Part shown: positions 33,099-42,968 of the stretch, in pieces
Numbering within the stretch: the first letter of the stretch is position 1
How the letters are laid out: the number at the start of each line of letters is the position of its first letter
Assembly (NCBI GenBank): GCA_027946365.1
Contig: JAPEUQ010000006.1
Coordinates: 434,001 to 498,000, forward strand
Direction: 5' to 3'
Length of the DNA stretch: 64,000 nucleotides
DNA from: Kalmusia sp. IMI 367209
Lineage: Eukaryota > Ascomycota > Dothideomycetes > Pleosporales > Didymosphaeriaceae
The notes under the pieces: model-generated
The model's database searches: none
Seen by the model: only the letters and a program-made list of their open reading frames with translations
What the model was told of the DNA's origin: nothing
Position numbers and translations under genes: made by a program

Positions 33099-34189
33099 AT
33101 GGCATCGAGGGACGCAGAGAAAATTGAGACGGCGAAAGCAGAGAAGGCCAATGTGCTGCCTTTCAGATATCAGTTTGCTGCTGGAGCTGTCGCGGGTATT
33201 TCAGAGGTGAATGCCACTGGCAATAAACACTTCAATTTGCTAATGAAGTCTAGATCCTGGTGATGTGAGAACATGTTTCGAGTGGCGGTATGAAGCTAAG
33301 AATGTAGAAAGGTACCCTCTTGATGTGGTCAAAACGCGGATACAATTACAGCATGGCGTAGCGAAAGACGGCCAAGGCTACACTGGAGTCATAGACTGCT
33401 TTAGAAAGATAATACGAAATGAAGGAGCGACGAGGCTCTATCGTGGGATCACAGCGCCAATATTGATGGAGGTTCCGAAGAGGTTGATCAGTGCCGACCT
33501 GTTCGAACGACGTTGCTCGCTAACACAATTATAGGGCCATCAAATTCTCCTCCAACGATACTTTCGGCCCATTCTACCAACGCCTCTTTCATGTCCCAGC
33601 CCTTACGCAGCCCCTCGCCGTACTCACTGGTGCCAGCGCTGGTGCAGTCGAAAGCTTGGTCGTGGTTCCCTTCGAGCTGCTGAAGATTCGGCTTCAAGAC
33701 AAGACATCTGCATCTCGATACAACGGTCTCCTCGACTGCCTAACTAAAGTGGTTCGACAGGAAGGTCCTCTCGCACTTTATAATGGTTTCGAAGCGACAC
33801 TCTGGCGCCACATCGTCTGGAATGCAGGTTACTTCGGATGTATCTTCCAGGTGCGGGCTCAACTGCCTAATCCAGTGACATCTGCCAATCCAAAAGCGCA
33901 GAAGATGGCCAATGACTTGGCGGCAGGCTTTGTTGGAGGAGTCGTAGGGACAACATTTAACACGCCGCTTGATGTGGTCAAGAGTCGGATACAGAGTGTT
34001 GCGAAGGTCGAGGGGGTGAGAGGGAAATATGAGTGGGCGTGGCCAAGTTTGGGGATAGTTGCGAGGGAGGAAGGCCTGAAAGCGTTGTACAAGGGGTATG
34101 TAGCTAAGATATTGAGATTTGGACCTGGTGGCGGTGTGTTGTTGGTTGTGTATTCTGCAGTAGTGGACATGCTCGGGAAGGTTGTATAG
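33099..34189 (+). CDS. Mitochondrial 2-oxodicarboxylate carrier (Odc-type)
   Basis: Four exons (33099-33206, 33254-33264, 33312-33482, 33535-34189) give 314 residues. The second exon is only 11 nt but restores the conserved ISEILVMYPLDVVKTRIQLQ. Three SLC25 repeats are present with signatures YPLDVVKTR, VPFELLKIR and TPLDVVKSR, and six expected TM helices. The first repeat closely resembles yeast Odc1/2, inner-membrane exchangers of 2-oxoadipate, 2-oxoglutarate and related dicarboxylates. In the cluster it would link cytosolic or peroxisomal intermediates with mitochondrial CoA-transferases. The third intron has a weak donor (GTTGAT) but a good CTAAC branch site. Confidence 0.9.
33254..33264 (+). 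other. 11-nt micro-exon of the carrier gene
   Basis: ATCCTGGTGAT between two 47-bp GT-AG introns. It contributes ILVM of the first carrier signature and keeps phase (108 + 11 + 171 nt). Confidence 0.8.
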
Positions 34190-35272
34190 ATGTCCGAAAC
34201 AACCTACAAACTTATGAAAGTGCAAAATAGGTACAGCTTCTTGACTTCTTGCCACATAATGTGATGATCTACGACGATGCTGAGGAACAACGCAAAGTGC
34301 AAAATCAGGTACTACACGCTTAGCAGAAGTATTCTCACAAGCGTTGCTTTCATTTGGCGTCGGGTAGCACGGAATCTCTTCTCGGGAGCCGTATGTAACG
34401 ATTATCGAAAACCGGGTAAACCAGCAGGTTGAAGCGTAACCGGCCCGTTGATGCAGCATCATGACAAAATCCGACGCTCCGAGATATTTCCTGTGGACCA
34501 AGAGGCAGTGACGCGATCAGCACTATACTCTCTATATGTGCGAAGCTTGATCGACGGTTAATGCAACCCAGATCTAGGAATCTGAGTGCGCATGAAACAT
34601 TTCATATGGAAATTTTCATGTCGGTCACTTTTCCATCAATCACACTAAGGAGATGTTCATTCTTCTTGTTCTTGAAATCCTTCTCGAAGGCGTCGAGAGC
34701 TACGTGCTCGTAGGATCGGGGCAAGGGTGAGCTAGTTATGCCCCACTAGTGCATGCCTGGCCAGGGTCCCCACATGCATTGGGAGTCCGGAAGTATGGAT
34801 TCAACGAACACCTCCCATCAGCTGCGTGGCAATGGTCAGCTGCCTGCAGAGCTTTCCAGGAGATACGAAGCAGAGGCTGGCGTCCGGGTAAGGCGTCAAG
34901 AGAGCTATTGGGGCACACACGCCGTATCCTGCTGCGTCCCGGGTGCCAGAGTTTGATCTGCAGAGGGAAGCACCTCCCACTCTCGTCTCGACCGCTGACA
35001 GGCGTCTTAATGAAGCAGTGAGACTGCAGATAATATGCAACAGTATGTAGATGAAGGGTGAATATGGCGGGAGGGCACATCCCGGGCTTATATTGTGACT
35101 AGGCGAGTCATGGGTAGTACTTCCCCGCAATTCAGATCGCCAACCACGCCGCGGACCCAGGCTCGTCGCCCGGCACTTCGCTCATCTATTCACTCTTCAG
35201 GACCCTCGCCGACGACACTGGACCGCCGAGGGCATCGCAGTTCTCCGCGCGGACTGCACGACACCAACCCTT
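34190..35272. other. Intergenic, promoter of the C2H2 regulator
   Basis: 1.08 kb with CCCCACAT at 34768-34775 (in GGTCCCCACATGCATTGGG) and GCCCCACTAG at 34740. The open frames here overlap one another and look non-coding. Confidence 0.5.
34768..34775 (+). promoter_or_regulatory. CCCCACAT cluster motif
   Basis: Exact octamer about 500 bp upstream of the regulator start. If the regulator binds it, this would allow autoregulation. Confidence 0.45.
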
Positions 35273-38226
35273 ATGGCCTTGAAGCAATGCAGTCTGTGCG
35301 ACCGCAAGTTCACCAAGCTTGAGCATGTCAAGCGCCACGAGCGATCGCGTACGTCTCAATTGATCACTGCGCGATTGCTCCACGACTGATTGCGCACCTA
35401 GATACACGAGAAAGGCCATACGAGTGCCCGACGTGCAAGAAGCACTTCTCGCGCAGGTGAGGATCAATGGCAGAATTTGCAGACTTAAGCCAACCGTGAC
35501 ATAGCGACGTCTTGTTCCGCCATTGCAAAGGCCACGCACAGAACGCCCTAAACAGGCTGAGCAACAGCCAGCAAAATCAGCAGCAGCAACAGCAACAGCA
35601 GCAGCAGCAACAGCAGCAATCCGCGACACCGGCCAGCGACAAGCAGCAGGGCGAAGCCGGACCAACGTCGGAGCGAACACCACAACTTTCACAAGATCCC
35701 AGTTTCTCACCACTATCAAGACGTAAAAGCTCACAACAGGTCCTACAAGCTGGAGAGGGAGCGCAAAATCCACAACATTCGCCGAACTTACATGTGCGAC
35801 ATTCATCTGTACAGCAACAGACATCGCCAGGCGAGAGTCGGCTAGAGGCGCTTCTCAACGCGGCGCAGCATCTCGGAACCCCCGCCGATGTACCCTGGAG
35901 ATCGCCATCTCCAATAAATCTACCCGCTGACAATGAGCGCTTCTTGACGCGCAATCCGGATAATATGCCTCCGCCCATTGACCCAGCAATAGATATGCTT
36001 TCCTTTTCTCCCCAGGGTCACGTTTCTAGTCTAGACCAGTGGGCCTTCGAGCTGGTGCAGAGTAACCATCCCCTTCCAAACCGAACGCCAGCGGATGCTC
36101 TCCAAACGTGGCTTTTCCCTCTCGAAAATGACATCCTCGCCTCAAATGGTTCCCATCACATGGCCATCGACAGCCACTTCGAGCATGATCTATTTCGGAA
36201 TGGCGGAGATAATCATGGCAGTCCGTCTGGCAGTAGTGTTTCGATCGCAAGCAGGATACCTAAGGAGCGCTTTGCAAGAGTCGAAAGCTGTTGGCCCGCA
36301 AGGTCCGAAACGCCTTCCCGTCTGATGCCGACTTTATGGCAGAGTTTGGTTTCGTGCGACTGCTCGAATATCCTTTCCGAGATACCTTCTGGTGTGATTG
36401 AAACCCCAATCAGTGAACGCGAAAGGAGGAATTCACGATGGGGCCTCGACGAGGAATGCAGAGACCTACTTCAAGGCGCCCTCAACAACGCCCCTCAAGC
36501 GAGTAGCCTACGATCCGAGTCATATGGTGATACTGCATCGTCGAGTGGTGAAGCAGGAGCTAGTCCTGGTAGCGAGGGTGTACGGTTTCCTCCTGCAGAG
36601 ATTCTCGATATTGCCTTGGAGATGTATCTGTATTATTTTCATCCGACTTTACCTATCATCCACATCCCTACTTTCTCCGCGAAAAATGCCCCCAGGTCGC
36701 TGCTGCTCTCAATGTGTCTCATTGGCCTTAGTATTCTGGGAACAGCTGGAGCTGCGAAATTCGTATCGCGAACATTTCCCGTAAGTAATTTATTAGAACT
36801 CGAGAAAAACATTCTGATTAGGCTCTTTAGGTTGTTCTCCAGATGGTGTCTGCAGAGTTGCAGTCATTATCAACAACCAATCACACACCCCAGAAACAGA
36901 TGCGTATTCTCGCGACTGGTCTACTAGCACTCAACTTGGCGTCTATTACTGGCGTAAGCAGGAATGTGGCAAAAGGTGAAACTATTGCTAAGCGGGAGCA
37001 GCGGAAGAGTCGAATAGCCCAAGCAGAAAAGCTCTACAGCGACCTCATCACGGTAAGTAGCATTGCATCAGACGCCAATCTTGATCACTCGCTGACGGCC
37101 AAAGGCCGCTCAAAAGCACGGTCTATTCTCCGCAAATGAGAGTGCTCCACCGGATTCACATTTGGAGGAGATATTAGATATTGATCTTCGATGGAAAGCT
37201 TGGTGTCGGGTAGAATGCGCAAAACGGTAAGCGACTTAGTCTGTACTTGTGATCAACCATCTTACTAATAATGTCAGCATCATTTTCGGTCTGCTTGAAG
37301 TGGATTGCTGGTATGCGGCGTACCTGTCAGCCTCACCGATGATACGACCGGAATCTGTCCAAATCCTGCCACCTTCGGAGTACAACTTGTACCACGCAAA
37401 TTCTCCTACGAAATGGTTCAATCTAGTGCAGCGCGGAGCACGGATACACTCGAACCGCATTACTCCTTCATATTTACCAACGCCTGGGCTAAAGCTAGAT
37501 TCCGGTACCCTGCGTAGCCTTCTGACCCTCTTTCTCTTGCGAGTATACGAGGCGAACGACCGGCTTGTTGGTATTACCGGACCGCACAAACACCTTGAGC
37601 CTTGGCGGGTGTACGCCGAGGATCCTAGGAGCCGAGAGCTCATCCCGCTTCTGGTAAACTTTTCCTCATCTTCTATCGATGCGCTACGGACAGCGGATCT
37701 CAACTCAGCAGTCCTTTGGCACTCCGCTTGCATGATGCTCGGAGCCAACATCCGCTATTTCGAGCTCGCTGCAGGGCGAGCAGGGCCAGGACCCGCAGTG
37801 GCTGCTTTGGAGGATATTTCTGCATGGTCACAAACACCATCAGCGCGAAGATCTGTGCTACACGCCGCCCACATTTTCAAACTTCTCTTCGATCGCAAAG
37901 TATCGGACATTGTCAATCCGCACAGTGTTGTAGCTCTGTTTCAGGCCGCGCTTGTCCTTGGTCTTTACATCTTCACACTGCCTCCTACGACCACATGTGG
38001 TATCAACGACAATTGCATCGAACTACTCGATCTTGTCGACTGGACCCATGTAGGTCAAGTCGGCCTCATTGACTCGCCGCATTCTCCTGGCGCTCCTCTC
38101 GGCTTCGGGGATGCCTCGGTAGTGAACTTTATCCGCAGCGGTGGTCCCTTTAGTATAACCGGCATCGCGCTTGAGGGCGGCTATCTTGCAGCGCGCCGCA
38201 CGCGCTCCTACACTGTGCCGACTTGA
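35273..38226 (+). CDS. C2H2 zinc-finger / fungal_trans transcription factor
   Basis: Six exons (35273-35348, 35402-35456, 35505-36780, 36831-37052, 37105-37226, 37278-38226), with introns of 48-53 bp, give 899 residues. Two C2H2 fingers at the N-terminus (CSLCDRKFTKLEHVKRHERSH and YECPTCKKHFSRSDVLFRHCKGH, about residues 6-55) are assembled across the first two splice junctions. A polyglutamine tract (about residues 66-85) and a Ser/Pro-rich linker follow, then a fungal-specific transcription-factor domain (EILDIALEMYLYYFHPTLPIIHIPTF onwards; DIDLRWKAWCRVECAKRIIFGLLEVDC). Finger plus fungal_trans architecture is typical of pathway-specific or stress regulators. Position at the cluster edge and GC-rich site preference of such fingers make it the prime candidate to bind CCCCACAT. 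Confidence 0.87.
35574..35622 (+). repeat. CAG/CAA triplet repeat encoding polyglutamine
   Basis: About 16 mixed CAG/CAA codons in the regulator gene; likely length-variable between strains. Confidence 0.85.
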
Positions 38227-38902
38227 TGGACGGCATGGGTCGATGGAAGAGCCGGACTTTCTCACAAATTCTTCATATAATGAGTGACGACCTTACAGAG
38301 ACCGATGGGCCGGATAGCGATGAAGCATGACGGTTACCGTCCTCTTCCCTGTGTTTGTCAATTACTGAGCTAAGGGACAGATGGGGAAGAGGATGAGTTT
38401 GTACGATTTGGCGCGGTCTTTACCGTGATATCTGCATGGTTCGGCGTTCGTCTACACTTTGAACCAAAATTGGTCTACAGTGTGGGAATAAAGTTGGGGC
38501 TTTTTGGAGACTTTAGGATATGTCAGGCTTATATAGCTACGAGTCGACGTTACACCGACGCACGAGCTTCGCAAAATGCACCACCACATCATGATTATGA
38601 CACCATTAGTGGGCTAGGGTGAATGCAATGTGATTTGGTCTCACCCACGTGCACTAATGCGCTCCACATGTGTAAGTTTAGGGGGGCTCAAATGCACGTG
38701 CGGTCTTACCCCAGGTCCCAACCTGGGAATGTGGTGGGGTACCGGCAAGAAACCATTGAACACCACTTCCATTTGAACTAGTAGGGCTGACATCTGACTA
38801 CGTTCTTATTTGTACACAATCTTCTCCTCTGAACATTTATTGTTACGGTCTTTAGGTTGTACAACACAAAAGGGTTCAACATTGTGGTCACCCTATATCA
38901 CG
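38227..38902. other. Intergenic, promoter of the second P450
   Basis: 676 bp. It holds two CACGTG boxes (38646-38651, 38695-38700), a 7-bp inverted repeat CCCAGGT/ACCTGGG (38710-38727) and GTGGTGGGGTAC nearby. No gene is seen. Confidence 0.55.
38646..38739. promoter_or_regulatory. E-box pair and CCCAGGT/ACCTGGG palindrome
   Basis: CACGTG at 38646 and 38695, a perfect 7-bp inverted repeat with 4-nt spacer at 38710-38727, and GTGGGG at 38734; all lie 164-257 bp before the P450 start. Confidence 0.45.
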
Positions 38903-40598
38903 ATGTCTTTGACAATCATCTTACTGGTGATGCTCATAGCAGCATCACTACTATACCACAAGCGCTCCCAAAACCGCATACCAAAACCCTACTCTCCAGC
39001 CCCCGGCCCAAAAGGCCTCCCCCTTATCGGCAACGCCCACCAACTCGGGCTCCATCCGCACCGCCAAATCATATCCTGGTCGCGCATTTACGGCGAGGTC
39101 TTCAAGATCCGGCTCGGCTGGAACGACTGGTACATGGTGTGTTCGCCCGCAGCCGTAAAAGAGATCATGGACCGGCAGAGCAAGGACTCGAGTTCGCGGG
39201 CGCCCATGCCTGTTGCCAGTGATGCGCTGAGCGGGGGGCTGCGATTTCTGTTCATGGAGTATGGGCCTGAGTGGAGGAAGTTGAGGGGAATCAGCCATAA
39301 GCTTCTGACACCAGCGGTGAGCGCGACGTTCAAGCCCAGCCAGGAGTGGGAGGCGAGGATGCTTTTGGACGAGGTGTTGAACGCTTCTGGCGAGGAGGGT
39401 GGGATGGGGAGCGAGGTTGGGTATAGGGCCGTGAGGAGGTATACGGTTAGTGTTATTATGACGAGTACGTATGGGAAGAGGATTGCTGAGTGGGTACGTA
39501 TACACATCTCCTTGCATTACAATAATGAGGAAAGGATGGGGTTAACGAGGGGAACAGGACTGCGATGAAGTCAAGGAGATATACGGCATCATGAACGACT
39601 TCTCCAATGTCGCAGCACCAGGCGCATACCTTGCTGATACTCTGCCCTTCCTTGGACGTCTGCCTCCGCGCCTCCAATGGTGGCGCAAACCGCTGAAACC
39701 GCTCTTCGACCGCCAAGCTCGTCTCTGGATGTCCCTGTTTTCGACCCTCAAAACGCAAATGGAGACCAAGCAAGCGCCCGAATGCTTCGTCAAGCAGCTC
39801 ATCGAAAGCAATTACGAAAAGCAAGGCATCAGCGAGCTCCAAGCCGCCTTCCTCGCCGGCTCCCTCATCGAGGCGGGAAGCGAGACAACAAGCGCAGCGA
39901 CCAATAGTGCAATCCTGTATCTCTCCGCCTATCCCGATGTCCGACTCAAAGCATTCGAGGAGATCGACAGGGTCGTGGGAACCTCAAGATCGCCGACGTT
40001 CGAAGACGAGGAGAACTTGCCGTACATACGCGCCATCGTCAAGGAGACCATGCGCGTCCGACCCGCCACCAACATCGGCTCTCCGCATTACACGACTGCC
40101 CCTATAATCTACAAGAACACGTACATTCCCGCAAACTCCATCGTCGCTATACAGCAATATCCTATTCACTATGATCCCACACTCTTCCCGGAGCCCGACC
40201 GCTTCAACCCAGACCGCTACCTCGCTTTCCCTGAGAAATCGGGCTTTTATGCTGGTGGCTCTGCAGACTCACGTGACCACTGGAATTTTGGCGCTGGAAG
40301 GCGCATATGCTCTGGTCTGCATCTGGCGGAGAACAGTATGTTCATTGTGTTGGCAAAGTTGTTGTGGGCTTTTGATCTTCGCCCGCCCGTCGATGAGACT
40401 GGCAAGGAGATGGAGGTTGACCTGAGCGATGATGCGTATGAGCCTGGTGCGAATACGATACCCAGGCCGTACAGAGCGAGGTGGGTTGTTAGGAGTGAGG
40501 AAGTGAGGAAGACGATTGAAAGAGAGGCTATGGAGGCAAGAAGGGATGGGTATGTGTTGAGGGGTGTGAAGGTTAGTAAGGAAGGAATTGAGGCGTGA
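38903..40598 (+). CDS. Cytochrome P450 monooxygenase
   Basis: Two exons (38903-39493, 39558-40598; 64-bp intron) give 543 residues. An N-terminal anchor (MSLTIILLVMLIAASLLYHKR) and a proline hinge (APGPKGLPLIGN) precede the I-helix AGSETTSA, the K-helix ETMR (Glu360), FNPDRY and the heme loop FGAGRRICSG with Cys448, all intact. The sequence style (PGPKGLPLIGNAHQL, GAGRRICSGLHLAENS) resembles O-methylsterigmatocystin-oxidoreductase-like P450s, many of which are catabolic or of unknown function. Its promoter lacks an exact cluster octamer, so membership in the catabolic cluster is uncertain. ATG 38903 was chosen because the anchor starts there. Confidence 0.9.
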
Positions 40599-40907
40599 GA
40601 ATCTGCACGGCTGGCAGTTGGACATTGACGCGGTCTGTATCTGAAGTTTGTTTGTTCGAAGCGGTTTGCCTAAAAATATCGCTTGTCAAGTGCCCGTTCT
40701 ACGGAGTTCTCGCTATGGCAACGAGGTGATGTCACAAGCTATATAGCAAGCCTCACCTGCGCGCCTTCTGTTTACAAAGCACCTTCTTTCGCAAGCACTA
40801 CACTCAACCCCGTGAAACTTCCAGCTCAGAGTGTCTCAAACAACCCAGCACAAAACCCACCAAGCAGGCCGTCTGCACCCACTTCCAAGCCGGTCCTGTT
40901 TGTGCCA
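40599..40907. other. Intergenic before the acidic unknown protein
   Basis: 309 bp to the first in-frame ATG at 40908. The frame is open from 40683 without an ATG, so an upstream start exon cannot be excluded. Confidence 0.4.
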
Positions 40908-42968
40908 ATGGAACCAAGCTCTCAATCTCCACGGGACCCTCTCGAGAGTATGACACCAAAGGCGAAGGGGGATATCTCAGCCGAGTTGCAAGCGCGCCTC
41001 CAACATAACATGCAGGCCGACGCTCAGATCACGGACCGAAATAGCCTCAATACGCAGGCCGTGGAAGAGAGCCAAGAAGCATATGATGAAGACCCAAATG
41101 AAAGAACCCAGGACCTCGAACACGAAAAGGTTTCTGACACTTCTCTTACGACGCGTACCTCAAGCTACGCCAGCCTGCATCTGCACGATCTTCCACCTCC
41201 AGCCTTGCCGCAAACGTTGAACACATTTAGAGTCGAGCGTAACACTTCGGTCCAGGATGAGCCACGCGCCGAATCATCCTCGACTCCAGTCCGGCTAGAT
41301 GATACCACAGCGGAAGGATTTCAGGGCACACGTCCTTCAATGCTACAATCGTCGTTTGCGCTCCGCTACTCGCCACCGAACGCGTCCGCTGTCTCCAGCT
41401 CGGTGACATCGCCAGTCACGCCGACTTTCTCGCGGCCTCGTCACCGAACCGTGTTTCCTGGCCCTATCTTGGGTAGCTCGGCTAGCGACAGGCCGCCTCA
41501 ACTAAGGACCAGCTATGTGGAATCATATCTGGATGATGGGGAAGGAGAAGGAGAAGGAGAAGTGGTTGAGAACGAGGCGGCCGGAACAACCATGACTTTC
41601 GATCCCGATCATGACGACGCCTACGATGTGATGAACTGTCCGTACCAAGGTGAGCATGGCTTTGTAGTTCCACACGTGGACGGAATCAACTCTGCAGATG
41701 GAAGTCAACTGGATATGATATTGCAAGACGAACAAGAGCGTTCCCCGGTAAGTACGGCACCAGATCACTAGCTCACCGTGCAACCCATGTAAAGCAACTT
41801 GCTGCAAGGAGCCCATCAGTCTCTTCACATAATAACATTGTGAAAGTATCTACTGAAACTCTTCTAGGACTCTCAAAGTCGCCGCTCCTCATCCCCTCGC
41901 GCACCCGACGCAACCCACACTCGACACCGCCGCGTATCATCTCCAACGGGCCAACCCACGTCGTTCCCCTCCAGCCCCGACGACGCAATCCGCACACACA
42001 GCAACACCACGCGCGTCCACTTCGCACCGGACGCCCCCCTGCAGGAATCGTCCTTCACCAAGACGCTCAAGTACTTCAAGCAGTTCAAAGGCAAGGAGAA
42101 CTCGCCGTCAAAGGCCCGCCGCAACGCCTCGCTGCCGGAAGAAATAGCCGAGCTGGCGAAAGAAGCGCAGCAGGAGGACATGGATGAGGATCACGAGATG
42201 TGGGCTAGGTATCGGGACATCGACCTCGCGCCCTTGGACCCGGTCCTTGAGGACGGGATGGCGGGCGATCTGATCATGGCGGGGACCCCGATGGGTAGAA
42301 ACGTTCAAGCTCGCATGGAGGAAGGTAGGACGCCCTGGTTCCTCGCGGCAGACGAGGAGCAAGGTGCTGCGCAGGAGACGCCTACAAGGAAGGGCATCGG
42401 TGCGTGGGTCGGCGGGGAAGATTCGTCGACGGCTTCGCACCGCGCCTCGAGTGCTGATGTCGCCGCGGACGGAGAGCCAGAGCAAGAGGAAGGAAATGTG
42501 TACGAAGTCTGTATTCCTGGCCATTTCTGCGACTTCTTCAAGATGCGCATCCGCACTAAGGGGTCCCCCGAGGACATCGCGTCTTTCATCCGCAAACGCA
42601 GCGAGTCGCTCGAGGCTAGCCAAGAAGCCATCGAGCAATCTGTCAAGGTGAACCTCCTCCTCTTCCTCCTCCTCCATGTAATATCTCTCCACTACATTTC
42701 AACGCTGACAGAATTCGTGTAGGACTTCCTCGCGTCCCCAGAGACCTTCATCGTGCCCGAAACCCACGACGAGGACGACCAGCTCGCCGAAGTCGACTCC
42801 GCGTGCGAGAAGCAGCTTTTCTCCTGCCGCGACGATCCCGTCTTCGTCAGGGTGCTCGGCTTGCTCCCGCGAGCCATGTTCTGGGCCGTCGCTCAGCCCG
42901 TCGCGCATTACGCCAGTAGAGCTCTGGATACGGCCGTGGAGAGACTGACAAGCATGTCGCTGGACTGA
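40908..42968 (+). CDS. Hypothetical acidic, Ser/Pro-rich protein
   Basis: Not recognised. Three exons (40908-41747, 41868-42647, 42723-42968), with introns of 120 and 75 bp both phase 0, give about 621 residues. The first half is disordered (Ser/Pro/Gln-rich, with a GEGEGEGE stretch). The centre contains FTKTLKYFKQFKGKENS and an acidic region (LAKEAQQEDMDEDHEMWARYRDIDLAPLDP), followed by a compact, probably folded part, YEVCIPGHFCDFFKMRIRTKGSPEDIASFIRKRSESLEASQEAIEQS. The C-terminus has a moderately hydrophobic segment (VRVLGLLPRAMFWAVAQPVAHYAS). No catalytic motif is seen. It looks like a conserved fungal structural or regulatory protein. Confidence 0.7.

Noticed and set aside
34190..35272. 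Frames at 34736-35130 as a small gene
   Set aside because: Both strands and several phases are open at once with Cys/Arg/Ser-rich content; no conserved pattern is seen.
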